This document shows positions 15,960 to 23,998 of a DNA stretch of 64,000 nt, piece by piece. The position numbers and the translations under genes are program-made. Location: contig NZ_QGKL01000029.1 in NCBI RefSeq assembly GCF_003172895.1, positions 1 through 64,000 of the forward strand. The letters run 5' to 3'. This DNA comes from Leucothrix arctica (GTDB taxonomy: Bacteria; Pseudomonadota; Gammaproteobacteria; Thiotrichales; Thiotrichaceae). The notes below the pieces were generated by a model that saw only the letters and a list, made by a program, of their open reading frames with translations, was not told the origin of the DNA and did not search any database. Positions within the stretch are counted from its first letter, which is position 1. Every line of letters starts with the position of its first letter.

Positions 15960-18092
15960 ATGACCAGCAAACAAAAAAGAATCTACAAATTCACTAAATA
16001 CTTAACATTTCCATTACTACTAAGCTTTAGCCTCGCTGCCTGTAACTCTAGCAACTCTTCCAGTGAAACAACCACTGACCCTGACCTGTTAACAGGTAAA
16101 ATTACGGGTGTTTCTGTTGAGGGTTTAAGCTACCAAACGGAGTCGCAATCAGGCGTAACAACAGCTGATAGTACCTTCACTTTTAAAGAAGGCGAATCAG
16201 TCTCTTTCTTTATCGGTGATATTGCCATTGGCCAAGCCAGCGCCGCGGCTGAGCTTACGCTGTTTGATTTAGTGGGTATTGCTGACCCTGACTCACTTGC
16301 CGATGGAGCAGAAACAAAGCTAAAACAAACGACAAGAAGCTCGTTTCAGTTTGAACACCTAAGTAACTTAGTTGTGCTGTTAACTGCGCTTGATGAAGAC
16401 GGTGATTTTGCTAACGGCGTTGTTATACCAGCAAGCTTAGAAAGTGTTGCGCAAGGTAAAACACTGGATATTTTAGGCAGTAAAACCAAGACATTTAAGT
16501 ACGACTTAAATGGCAGTGAGTTATTAAGCGAAGCGGTTACAGAGGGAATTTGGCAGAGTACTCCGACGATCGTTTCTCCGGGTGCAGCATTAGATGCTTT
16601 TTATGCAGCTATGGGCATAACACCTGAAGTTTACACGACCGCCAAAGAGCTCTATGACACTGATGAAGATGGCAATGCCGACTTCACAACAAGCTATGCA
16701 TTTGATGATGCAGGTAACCTTGTTAGCAAGACTAGAGAGACGGATGACTTAAGTACAAGTGAAGTCACTACGTACACTTATGATGATAGCGCAAGAAATA
16801 TAGGTATTTATCGAGAAAGTAATGAAAATGGCCGTACTTACTTCTCTCAACAAGAAAAAGCTTTTGATGCCGAGGGCAGAGAAATACTGAGTCAAACCGA
16901 CTCAGATGGTAATGGTATTTTTGAGGTTCGTAGAGTGACTGAAACAGAGTATTACGAGTCGGGCTACCCCTCATATAATAAACAAAGTGATGAACAGTTC
17001 TCTGAAACCACAGGCGAGCTACTATTCCTTTCCGCATATACTACAAAGTACGACACGCAAGGTAATCATACTTACCAAAGCAACACCTCCCAAAATAACT
17101 ACGATGGTCAGACATCCTCTCAAAGCATAACTTACACATTTGACTCAGCAGGTAATAGAACAAAGGAAGAAATAGATAACGATGGCGATGGTACTGCTGA
17201 TGTTATTCATAGCTATGGATACAACGATGAGCAAAAACAGATACTAGAAGAGTCTGATTTAAATGGTGACGGCGAGATAGATACAAGAGAAACAGCCATC
17301 TTTGACGAAAGTACCAATACAGCTACATTAAGTTATGACAGCAATGCTGATGGCGTTATAGATAACATTTCTACTGCAGTTTATGACGATAATAACAATA
17401 TAATCAGCCAGCGTATTGATGAAGGTAATGATGGCACTTTTGAGGAAGTGACTACTTGGGACTATATCTATAATTCCGAAGGCTTTGCTTTAAGTACGAA
17501 TGAAGTCAGCGAAACCTCTCCAGAAAAAAACCAACTAACGACATATACTTTTGATGATGAAGGCAGGTTATTAACTTTTTCCTATATATATGCTAATGCG
17601 CCCGAGCAAAATTACCTGCAGACTATTGCCTATGACGAGGCAGGCGAAGCTACTTTCTATTCAGTCGAACACGGTGTTATCAATACAGACTACTACTATC
17701 GTACTACGACAGTTATACATGACACTTACGGTGGACAAACAACGACTGAGTACGACTCAAATAATGAAATTAAGTCAGTTGACAGTCTACTCTATGATGA
17801 TCGAGGGAACCAAATTGAAGAGTCATCAAGTGATACATATGAAAGTGGCATATCAACCTACAAGACAACTTGGACTTACAACAGCGATGATCAAGTGATT
17901 ACTGAGTCTGTTTTTAGAGCGAGCGAAGAATACTCAAACACAACATATGCCTATGATGAGCAAGGTGAACTCATTTTAACTACCTCAACTATTTTATCCG
18001 ATCAGGGTGGCAGAGAAGGTGAGGTTACAACCATCACTTACGAGTTCGCTGATCTAGGATCATGGCAGGCGCTATATCGTCGACTAGATTGA
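15960..18092 (+). CDS. YD-repeat/calcium-loop outer-surface lipoprotein, copy 1
   Basis: I recognise the architecture, not a named family. The 710-residue protein has a lipoprotein signal with lipobox LAAC (SFSLAACNSS), so it is lipid-anchored. Residues 45-110 form a beta-rich domain (ITGVSVEGLSYQTES ... GESVSFFIGDIAIGQ). From about residue 220 the chain is made of units that alternate RHS-like YD motifs (YDDAGN, TFDSAGNRT, YDEQGE) with DxNxDGxxD calcium-binding-type loops (DTDEDGNAD, DNDGDGTAD, DLNGDGEID, DSNADGVID). It is paralogous to the next gene. An adhesive or structural surface role is inference. A strong terminator at 18133-18154 follows. Confidence 0.75.
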   Translation: MTSKQKRIYKFTKYLTFPLLLSFSLAACNSSNSSSETTTDPDLLTGKITGVSVEGLSYQTESQSGVTTADSTFTFKEGESVSFFIGDIAIGQASAAAELTLFDLVGIADPDSLADGAETKLKQTTRSSFQFEHLSNLVVLLTALDEDGDFANGVVIPASLESVAQGKTLDILGSKTKTFKYDLNGSELLSEAVTEGIWQSTPTIVSPGAALDAFYAAMGITPEVYTTAKELYDTDEDGNADFTTSYAFDDAGNLVSKTRETDDLSTSEVTTYTYDDSARNIGIYRESNENGRTYFSQQEKAFDAEGREILSQTDSDGNGIFEVRRVTETEYYESGYPSYNKQSDEQFSETTGELLFLSAYTTKYDTQGNHTYQSNTSQNNYDGQTSSQSITYTFDSAGNRTKEEIDNDGDGTADVIHSYGYNDEQKQILEESDLNGDGEIDTRETAIFDESTNTATLSYDSNADGVIDNISTAVYDDNNNIISQRIDEGNDGTFEEVTTWDYIYNSEGFALSTNEVSETSPEKNQLTTYTFDDEGRLLTFSYIYANAPEQNYLQTIAYDEAGEATFYSVEHGVINTDYYYRTTTVIHDTYGGQTTTEYDSNNEIKSVDSLLYDDRGNQIEESSSDTYESGISTYKTTWTYNSDDQVITESVFRASEEYSNTTYAYDEQGELILTTSTILSDQGGREGEVTTITYEFADLGSWQALYRRLD

Positions 18093-18132
18093 TAGTAATT
18101 TTCTACCACTCTAAAATAGGGTTAGTAACACT

Positions 18133-18162
18133 GGGCGACTCTCTTGAGTCGCCCTTTTATTT
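18133..18162 (+). terminator. Intrinsic terminator after YD-repeat lipoprotein 1
   Basis: GGGCGACTC (18133-18141) pairs with GAGTCGCCC (18146-18154) across a 4-base loop, followed by TTTTATTT. It separates the two paralogous lipoprotein genes, so the second needs its own promoter. Confidence 0.9.
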
Positions 18163-18230
18163 GTCCAAATTGTAAGTACCGAGAAACTCGATTACTATTG
18201 ATGAAACTTGGGCCAATAAAAACAATAATA

Positions 18231-20150
18231 ATGAATAAAAAAACAATAAGTCGTGCAACGAAACTTAAGCCATTACTACCTATACTACTGAGTGTGGGCC
18301 TATCTGCCTGTAACTCATCTAGCAACAAAAGTGCAACGATAGAAACACTATCGGGCAAGATTGTTGGCGTTCAGGTCGAGGGCTTAAGCTATAAAACACC
18401 ATCATTCTCTGGAGAAACAAGCGCAGACGGCAGCTTCACCTATAAAACGGGCGAAACAGTCTCCTTCTTTGTCGGTGACATCGCCGTGGGTGAAACAAAA
18501 GGCAGTACTGAGGTTACCTTCTTCGATCTTGCGGGCATTGCTAACCCTGCTGCCGTCTCGCAGGACGCACGAGCAAAACTTCAAGATAACACCACTGTTC
18601 ATGAGCACGACAAGCTAAGTAACTTAGTTGTGTTCTTCGACGCGATTGATGAAGACGGTAACTACGCAAACGGCATCACCGTTCCTAGTCAGCTAAATGA
18701 ATTAGCCCTGGGTAAAACGCTCGATATTAAAGGCACGTCATTTCAGGACTTTGAAAAGCAGTTTGGTGACAGCCAATTACTGGATGATGCAGTCGCAGCA
18801 GGCGTATGGACTCGTGCGCCAGAAACTACTCCCGCGATGACCGCATTAGACATGTTCTATAAAAATATCGGAGAGCCTGTTCAATTATCCGTGGTCACTG
18901 AAACGTTAACCGACTCGGGTAACGATGGCACTATCAATAAAAAAAACACGACAACCTACGATGAGTTCGGCAATAAGTCGGGCGAGTACAAGGACTATGA
19001 CAACGATGGCACCCCAGAGTCACAAGAGATCTGGACTTATAACGAAGCATTAACGACTTTAGAGCACAAAGCAGATAAGAACGGTAACGACATCTTTGAG
19101 TCGACAGACTCAACAACGACAGTACTTTATGATGACAGCGTCACCGCTTCAGACACTCAAGTCTATGCTTACTATAATGATGAGACGGGTACGCTTGAGT
19201 ACAAGAGTACACAAACACTCAGCTATAGCGCTGATGGTGAGCTAAGCAAGTCTGAAAACCTATATGAGTCGCCTAACTCAACCGGTAAGTCTTCTAGTAT
19301 TTATACTCGAGACGCTGATGGCCGTTTAACTAAATTAGAAATAGATGATGGCTCGGATGGCTCTATAGATAGAATAGAGACTCACCTGTTCAACGAAGTA
19401 ACGAAAGCGTCTAGCACTGAGATTGATACAAATGCTGACGGTGTTGCCGATGAGATCTCATATGCGACCTATGACGACAACTCCAACATCCTGACTTACA
19501 GTGAAGATTCAAATGCGGATGGAGTCATTGACGCACTAGAAACGAACACTTATGACGCGAATGGCAACCCTGTCAAAATGACCAGTGAAGTTAACGGAGA
19601 AGTCATTAAGGTCATTGACCGTGAGTATAATACCGCTGGAAATAAGCTAAGTGAGCAGCTTACTGACTCGACTGACTCGGACAATAACTCACTAGAAACC
19701 TATCAATATGGTGCCGATGGTAATCTGAAAATCCATACCATTTACAGTTGGTTAAATGGGGTGAAATACTTACAGTACCAAACCTTTCATGATGCAAATG
19801 GTGGACGCTCGTTAATGAAATACGATGAGTATGCGGAAGTCACTCAAACAGAATCAACGAGTTATGATGACCAAGGTAACCTGTTAGAAACAAGCTCTTT
19901 CAGCTATCAAGACGGTGTTGAAAGCTCTAGCTTAGTTAAAGTATATAGCTATGACTCAGAAAACAGACTGAGTAAAGTTACTGAGACAGCTAATGGCAGC
20001 TTGGTCGATAGTAAAAACTATGTCTATGACAGTGCGGGCAACCTGACCTCTATCGTTAATGACGCTATTTCAGAAAGTGGCAGTGTTAGCACTGAGAGTT
20101 ATGTTTACGACAATGTTGCGTCTTGGACAACGCTCTACTCCTCTTTATAG
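18231..20150 (+). CDS. YD-repeat/calcium-loop outer-surface lipoprotein, copy 2
   Basis: This is a paralogue of the preceding gene with the same plan. A lipoprotein signal with lipobox LSAC (SVGLSACNSS) comes first, then a beta-rich domain (IVGVQVEGLSYKTPS ... VSFFVGDIAVGE). Repeated YD-type units (YDEFGNK, YDDNSNI, YDANGNP, YDDQGNL, YDSAGNL) are interspersed with DNDGTPE, DTNADGVAD and DSNADGVID loops. I place the start at 18231 because an upstream in-frame start at 18144 lies inside the preceding terminator and would put residues before the signal peptide. A hairpin at 20169-20191 follows the stop. The pair looks like a tandem duplication that has since diverged. Confidence 0.75.
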   Translation: MNKKTISRATKLKPLLPILLSVGLSACNSSSNKSATIETLSGKIVGVQVEGLSYKTPSFSGETSADGSFTYKTGETVSFFVGDIAVGETKGSTEVTFFDLAGIANPAAVSQDARAKLQDNTTVHEHDKLSNLVVFFDAIDEDGNYANGITVPSQLNELALGKTLDIKGTSFQDFEKQFGDSQLLDDAVAAGVWTRAPETTPAMTALDMFYKNIGEPVQLSVVTETLTDSGNDGTINKKNTTTYDEFGNKSGEYKDYDNDGTPESQEIWTYNEALTTLEHKADKNGNDIFESTDSTTTVLYDDSVTASDTQVYAYYNDETGTLEYKSTQTLSYSADGELSKSENLYESPNSTGKSSSIYTRDADGRLTKLEIDDGSDGSIDRIETHLFNEVTKASSTEIDTNADGVADEISYATYDDNSNILTYSEDSNADGVIDALETNTYDANGNPVKMTSEVNGEVIKVIDREYNTAGNKLSEQLTDSTDSDNNSLETYQYGADGNLKIHTIYSWLNGVKYLQYQTFHDANGGRSLMKYDEYAEVTQTESTSYDDQGNLLETSSFSYQDGVESSSLVKVYSYDSENRLSKVTETANGSLVDSKNYVYDSAGNLTSIVNDAISESGSVSTESYVYDNVASWTTLYSSL

Positions 20151-20168
20151 TCGGTATTTACTCATGAG

Positions 20169-20191
20169 CTGGTAGTGTCTAACACTGCCAG
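20169..20191 (+). terminator. Probable terminator after YD-repeat lipoprotein 2
   Basis: CTGGTAGTG (20169-20177) pairs with CACTGCCAG (20183-20191) with one G-U pair and a 5-base loop. The T tract after it is weak, so termination may be partial. Confidence 0.5.
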
Positions 20192-20221
20192 TTCAGCCGT
20201 CTTTACTAACGTCCCTTCTCA

Positions 20222-20276
20222 TTTACATCTGCTTTACCCTCCCCTTACCCACATTAACAATTACCCATTGCATAAT
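20222..20276 (+). promoter_or_regulatory. OmpR/PhoB-type direct-repeat operator and promoter, copy A (no gene follows)
   Basis: Half-sites TTTAC (20222), TTTAC (20233), CTTAC (20244) and TAACA (20255) are spaced exactly 11 bp apart. CATAAT (20271-20276) follows 27 bp after the CTTAC start. The geometry is identical to copies B and C before the two Spy-like genes. There is no good -35 box, as expected for a class II activated promoter where the regulator covers that site. Downstream there is only a short stretch and a terminator. Confidence 0.7.
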
Positions 20277-20282
20277 TATCCC

Positions 20283-20359
20283 ATCGATGAGTAACACGTA
20301 TTTTCGGTAATAGATCTACAACTAGTTATATTGGGTAGCTGTCATGGGCTACCCTTTTT
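20283..20359 (+). ncRNA. Candidate small RNA (or relic leader of a lost spy-like gene)
   Basis: Transcription from the CATAAT box of copy A would begin near 20283. An intrinsic terminator ends it at about 20359: GGGTAGC (20333-20339) pairs with GCTACCC (20348-20354), followed by TTTTT. The product would be about 77 nt. The first bases (ATCGATGAGTAACACG) align with the leaders of the two Spy-like genes, but no Shine-Dalgarno or coding part follows. Either a small RNA co-regulated with the Spy-like genes or the remains of a deleted third paralogue would fit. Expression has not been shown. Confidence 0.4.
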
Positions 20360-20385
20360 ATTGGATATCACTACCGCTAATCGTG

Positions 20386-20440
20386 TTTACAGAATCTTTA
20401 CGTTCTCCTTACCCACACTAACATTTACTTATTACATAAT
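20386..20440 (+). promoter_or_regulatory. OmpR/PhoB-type direct-repeat operator and promoter, copy B (Spy-like gene 1)
   Basis: TTTAC (20386), TTTAC (20397), CTTAC (20408) and TAACA (20419) follow an 11-bp period, with a CATAAT -10 box at 20435-20440. It drives the gene at 20497 with a leader of about 50 bases. Spacing matches copies A and C base for base. Confidence 0.72.
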
Positions 20441-20496
20441 TAGTCCATAGACAAATAACACGTCACCATACAATTAAAAACAAACAGGAAATCATA

Positions 20497-21216
20497 ATGA
20501 GAAACGCAATTTTAGTAACACTTTTAGCAAGTACTTTAGGTCTAGGCGCAACAGCTGCTCAAGCGGACAACCATGATTCTGGTAAGAAAGGTCAAGGCCA
20601 CGCTAAGCACGAAGGCGGCAAGCATCAAAGTAAGAAAAGCGGCAAGCGCGGCGGCAACATGATGAAGCGCATGACTGAGAAGCTAAGCCTTACTGAGGAC
20701 CAGCAAGCACAGATCAAGACATTGCGCGAATCTCAGAAAGAGCTAAGCCAAGCACTTCGAGCTGAGAAGAAAGCGCTTTACACCGAAATCAAAGCACTAG
20801 ATACAACTAGCGCAGATTATGACAGTGAAGTAGCAGCATTGGCTGACAAGAAAGCGATGGTAGATCGCAAAGCGTTCATCCAACGCAGTACAGCACGTCA
20901 GCAGTTTGAAGCAGTACTGACCGCTGAGCAGCGTGTAACAATGAAAGAGATGAAAGAAAGCCGTAAAAATCGTACTAGTAAAGGTAAGCGTAGTGGTAAG
21001 CGCGGCATGATGAAGGGTGGTCTAGCAGAAAAGCTAAACCTAACTGACGCACAGAAAGACCAAATTACTGCGCTTCGTGCAGCAAAGAAAGGCCAGTCAA
21101 CAAGTTCTGAGTTTGAAGCAATTCTAACGGCTGAGCAGCTAGTAACACTTAACAAAATGAAGGAAAACTTCAAGAAACGTAGCGGCAAGCATGGTCAAAA
21201 GCATAATGCTAAGTAA
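20497..21216 (+). CDS. Spy/CpxP-like periplasmic LTxxQ protein with two repeats
   Basis: This 239-residue exported, very basic protein has a signal peptide ending AAQA-D near residue 23. It then has a His/Lys/Gly-rich stretch and two LTxxQ-type units: LSLTEDQQAQIKTL with LTAEQRVTMKEMKE (near 63-150), then LNLTDAQKDQITAL with LTAEQLVTLNKMKE (near 180-225). Spy and CpxP are periplasmic chaperones or stress sensors induced by envelope damage and metals. Having both units in one chain suggests an internal duplication. Its first 20 codons, last codons and promoter closely match the gene at 22464. It is monocistronic with its own terminator. Confidence 0.82.
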   Translation: MRNAILVTLLASTLGLGATAAQADNHDSGKKGQGHAKHEGGKHQSKKSGKRGGNMMKRMTEKLSLTEDQQAQIKTLRESQKELSQALRAEKKALYTEIKALDTTSADYDSEVAALADKKAMVDRKAFIQRSTARQQFEAVLTAEQRVTMKEMKESRKNRTSKGKRSGKRGMMKGGLAEKLNLTDAQKDQITALRAAKKGQSTSSEFEAILTAEQLVTLNKMKENFKKRSGKHGQKHNAK

Positions 21217-21242
21217 GATTTAAGTCGTCTCTTAGTTGTGAA

Positions 21243-21269
21243 GGGCAGCTCTTTTGAGCTGCCCTTTTT
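21243..21269 (+). terminator. Intrinsic terminator after Spy-like gene 1
   Basis: GGGCAGCTC (21243-21251) pairs with GAGCTGCCC (21256-21264), followed by TTTTT. The stem is nearly identical to the terminator after the second Spy-like gene. Confidence 0.9.
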
Positions 21270-21289
21270 ATTGCCTCGCGTTTAGAAAA

Positions 21290-22252
21290 TTACTGGTGTC
21301 CTTTAACCTTTAATTTAATGGCATAAAGATCAGCGCTTCGATTTGTTATATAAAGCGTATCCTTTTCTTTTCCGCCAAACGCACAGTTAGTGGTTCGTAT
21401 ATTGTTAGGTAAATCGATTCGTCCCCACTCCTTGCCCTCTGACGACCAGACTTTTATACCAGTACGAGTGGCAACATACAGATTACCGTCTGCATCCATT
21501 GCCATACCATCGGTGTTTTGAGCACGTGCAAACTCTCGCTCATTCGACAACTCGCCTTTAGCATCAACATCAAACGCTAAGATTGGCCCCGACTCGTCAT
21601 CTGATACCGCAAGATACATAGTACTTTGGTTAGGGCTAAAAATAATACCATTTGGGTTTTTAGTCTGAGCCATCTCTTTAATAACTTTAATATTGCCATC
21701 GGGTGTACGAACAAACACGCCATTAAAGTCTATTTCTCTTTTCGATGGATCTCGTCGCAGACCAAACGGCGGGTCAGTAAAGTACACATTGCCATTGGCA
21801 TGTACTGCCATATCATTAGGTGAGTTAAAACGATAACGCTTTCCTTCTACCTCAAATGCTTCAATGAACGGTGTAACTTCTTTGGTGGTCAAGTTCATAC
21901 GCGTAATAGAACGGTTTTTTTGTTCGGCAGCAAGTAAATAGCCTTCATTATCTAGCGACAAACCATTTGCTACGTCTGACGGTGAGCGCACCTTTTCCAA
22001 CGTTAATGTGTCACTATTTAAACCGTAAATGGTATTACCTGGAATATCGGTAAATAACAGTGTGTTTTTTTTAGAAAGCCAAACAGGCCCTTCAGTTGAT
22101 TTGAACCCGCTTGCTACAACCTTAAGTTCTCCCATTCCTTCTAAAGGGTTGGTTTTAGCCTGCTCTGTGCCTGCGTAGGCTGCTCCGAAAATAAGTAGCG
22201 TAGCGCAACTGGCTTTTGAGAAAGCGCTAATAAACGTATTCATACTCTGCAT
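21290..22252 (-). CDS. SMP-30/gluconolactonase-family exported protein
   Basis: This is a six-bladed beta-propeller of the SMP-30/gluconolaconase/LRE family, which includes metal-dependent lactonases. The protein is about 320 residues with a signal peptide (CATLLIFGAAYAG). Family motifs are STEGPVWLSKKNTLLFTDIPGN (near 50-72), the metal-ligand segment FNSPNDMAVHANGNVYFTDPPFG (near 140-162) and DGMAMDADGNLYVATRTG (near 245-262). I choose ATG 22252 because AGGAG lies seven bases upstream; a GTG one codon earlier is possible. It sits in opposite orientation between the two Spy-like paralogues, so it either interrupted a tandem pair or moved with one copy. The substrate is unknown. Confidence 0.85.
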   Translation of the reverse strand: MQSMNTFISAFSKASCATLLIFGAAYAGTEQAKTNPLEGMGELKVVASGFKSTEGPVWLSKKNTLLFTDIPGNTIYGLNSDTLTLEKVRSPSDVANGLSLDNEGYLLAAEQKNRSITRMNLTTKEVTPFIEAFEVEGKRYRFNSPNDMAVHANGNVYFTDPPFGLRRDPSKREIDFNGVFVRTPDGNIKVIKEMAQTKNPNGIIFSPNQSTMYLAVSDDESGPILAFDVDAKGELSNEREFARAQNTDGMAMDADGNLYVATRTGIKVWSSEGKEWGRIDLPNNIRTTNCAFGGKEKDTLYITNRSADLYAIKLKVKGHQ

Positions 22253-22355
22253 CACGTGTCTCCTAATAAATAATTAGCCTTGTAAGGCTTAAGTTTTAGT
22301 ACGATGGTTACCGTTAGGCCGAGTACATCATAGTTAAGCAAAAAACGATTCTGTA

Positions 22356-22410
22356 TTTACAGAATCTTTACAGCGCTCTTACCCTAATTAACATTTACCT
22401 ATTGCATAAT
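22356..22410 (+). promoter_or_regulatory. OmpR/PhoB-type direct-repeat operator and promoter, copy C (Spy-like gene 2)
   Basis: TTTAC (22356), TTTAC (22367), CTTAC (22378) and TAACA (22389) repeat every 11 bp, and CATAAT lies at 22405-22410. The CTTAC-to-CATAAT distance is 27 bp, as in copies A and B. It drives the gene at 22464. Confidence 0.72.
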
Positions 22411-22463
22411 TTATTCATCGGCGGACAACACTCCAAAAATAAAACAACCAGTAGGAAATCATA

Positions 22464-22874
22464 ATGAAAAACGTAATTTTAGTAACTCTTTTAGCAAGTA
22501 CTTTAGGTTTAGGCGCAGCGGCAGTTCACGCGAACGATACGACTGGAACACAAGGTGTAAAGACTTACGCTCAATCAGAAGACGGTAAGCACAAAGGTAA
22601 GCGTAGTGGACGTCGTGGCGGCATGATCAAGCACATGACAGAAGCGCTAAGCCTGACTGAAGCACAAGTTGCTCAAATGAAGTCACTTCGTGAAGCAAAC
22701 AAGGGTACAAAGGGCAGTAAAGACAAAGCGGCTCGTAAAGCAGGACGTGAGCAGTTCGAAACGCAGTTTAAAGCTATTTTGACACCTGAGCAGTTAGTTA
22801 AGCTTGAAGCGTTGCACAGCGAACGTGGTGGAAAGCACGGCGGTAAGCGTGGTCAGAAGCATAACGCTGAGTAA
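22464..22874 (+). CDS. Spy/CpxP-like periplasmic LTxxQ protein, single unit
   Basis: This 136-residue paralogue of the protein at 20497 has a near-identical signal peptide (ILVTLLASTLGLGA, ending VHA-N). A Lys/Arg/Gly-rich linker is followed by one LTxxQ unit: LSLTEAQVAQMKSLREA (near 65-81), then LTPEQLVKLEALH (near 112-124), ending KRGQKHNAE. It is probably a periplasmic chaperone-like stress protein. Promoter, leader, coding ends and terminator all match the first gene, so the whole transcription unit was duplicated. It lacks the second unit of its paralogue. Confidence 0.82.
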   Translation: MKNVILVTLLASTLGLGAAAVHANDTTGTQGVKTYAQSEDGKHKGKRSGRRGGMIKHMTEALSLTEAQVAQMKSLREANKGTKGSKDKAARKAGREQFETQFKAILTPEQLVKLEALHSERGGKHGGKRGQKHNAE

Positions 22875-22900
22875 GTATTACAAGTCTCTTAGTTAAACAG

Positions 22901-22926
22901 GGCAGCTCTTTGAGCTGCCTTTTTTA
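22901..22926 (+). terminator. Intrinsic terminator after Spy-like gene 2
   Basis: GGCAGCTC (22901-22908) pairs with GAGCTGCC (22912-22919), followed by seven Ts. Confidence 0.9.
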
Positions 22927-23056
22927 TTGCTTCACGGTCATTACTTCAACCATATTAAGAGGTCGTAATGGCAAAATAACGGTAAATATTAGCATTAAAA
23001 TCCATTTACACTAATAATAGAGCGGATATAAAACAGACAGAATAAGTAGGTCTCAT

Positions 23057-23800
23057 ATGCCATTTTTCATTATCAGCATCGCTATTCAGATTGCCCTAGT
23101 CGTCCACGTCATTAAAACGGGTCGTAATACTATGTGGATCTGGGCCATTATGGGTATTCCTGGTCTAGGTGCTGCTGCGTACTTTTTGGTAGAGCTATTG
23201 CCAATACTGTTGGGCACTCGTGCAGGTTGGCAAGCACGAAAAAAACTGAATAACGTGATCAATCCAAACAAAGACTTAAATCAGGCGAGCAATGACTTTG
23301 AAGTCGCTGACACTGTTCAAAACTCATCACGCCTTGCCGCTGAACATTTGGAAAAAGACCAGTTTGAAGAAGCCCGTGCGCTATATGACAAGTGCTTGTC
23401 TGGGATTCATGAGGACGACCCATACTTTTTGTTTGGGCGTGCACAAGCGGAGTTTGGTTTAGAGCAGTACCCGCAAGTGAGACAAACACTGGATGAATTG
23501 ATTCGTCTTAACCCTGACTTTAAAAACGTAGACGCTCACCTACTGTACGCCAAAAACTTAGTTGAGTTGGGCGAGACTGATCTAGCGATGAAAGAATTTG
23601 TCGTATTAAACGAAACATTCCTCGGCCCGGAAGCAAGCTACCGTTATGCTATGTTATTAAAAGACCAAGGAAAAACAGAAGATGCAGAACGTATTTTTGA
23701 TGAGATATTAAAAGCAGCAAAAGTGGCGGATAAACATTACCGAGCACGCTACAAGCATTGGATTTCTTTGACTAAGAGTGAGTTAAAAGACACCTTATAA
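23057..23800 (+). CDS. Membrane-anchored tetratricopeptide repeat protein
   Basis: The 247-residue protein begins with two hydrophobic segments (residues 1-17 and 26-50) that resemble the PLDc_N-type membrane anchor (MWIWAIMGIPGLGAAAYFLVELLP). The rest, from about residue 85, is a set of TPR helices on the cytoplasmic side (AAEHLEKDQFEEARALYDKCL, FGRAQAEFGLEQYPQVRQTL, AMLLKDQGKTEDAERIFDEIL). TPRs mediate protein contacts; the partner is unknown. It stands alone and is closed by the terminator at 23890-23926. Confidence 0.8.
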   Translation: MPFFIISIAIQIALVVHVIKTGRNTMWIWAIMGIPGLGAAAYFLVELLPILLGTRAGWQARKKLNNVINPNKDLNQASNDFEVADTVQNSSRLAAEHLEKDQFEEARALYDKCLSGIHEDDPYFLFGRAQAEFGLEQYPQVRQTLDELIRLNPDFKNVDAHLLYAKNLVELGETDLAMKEFVVLNETFLGPEASYRYAMLLKDQGKTEDAERIFDEILKAAKVADKHYRARYKHWISLTKSELKDTL

Positions 23801-23889
23801 TATCGCTAAACGTGTCGTTTCATCTTGAAGCGACTGACTGATTCAGTTAAGCGTTAGTTGACTCATTAGCACCAACACGCACAACACAA

Positions 23890-23926
23890 GCCCTCTAGTA
23901 CTTTAACGTCTAGGGGGCATTTTTTA
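23890..23926 (+). terminator. Intrinsic terminator before upp
   Basis: GCCCTCTAG (23890-23898) pairs with CTAGGGGGC (23910-23918), with one G-U pair and an 11-base loop, followed by a run of Ts at 23920-23926. Confidence 0.85.
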
Positions 23927-23998
23927 CTGTAAAAAACATGCTGAAGCTTTATCATCGGTACAACCTTATTCAAACAATGCATTGATGAAGAGATGACT

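Noticed and set aside
18144-18230. Longer N-terminus for the second YD-repeat lipoprotein
   Set aside because: It would start within the upstream terminator stem and place 29 residues before a clear lipoprotein signal.
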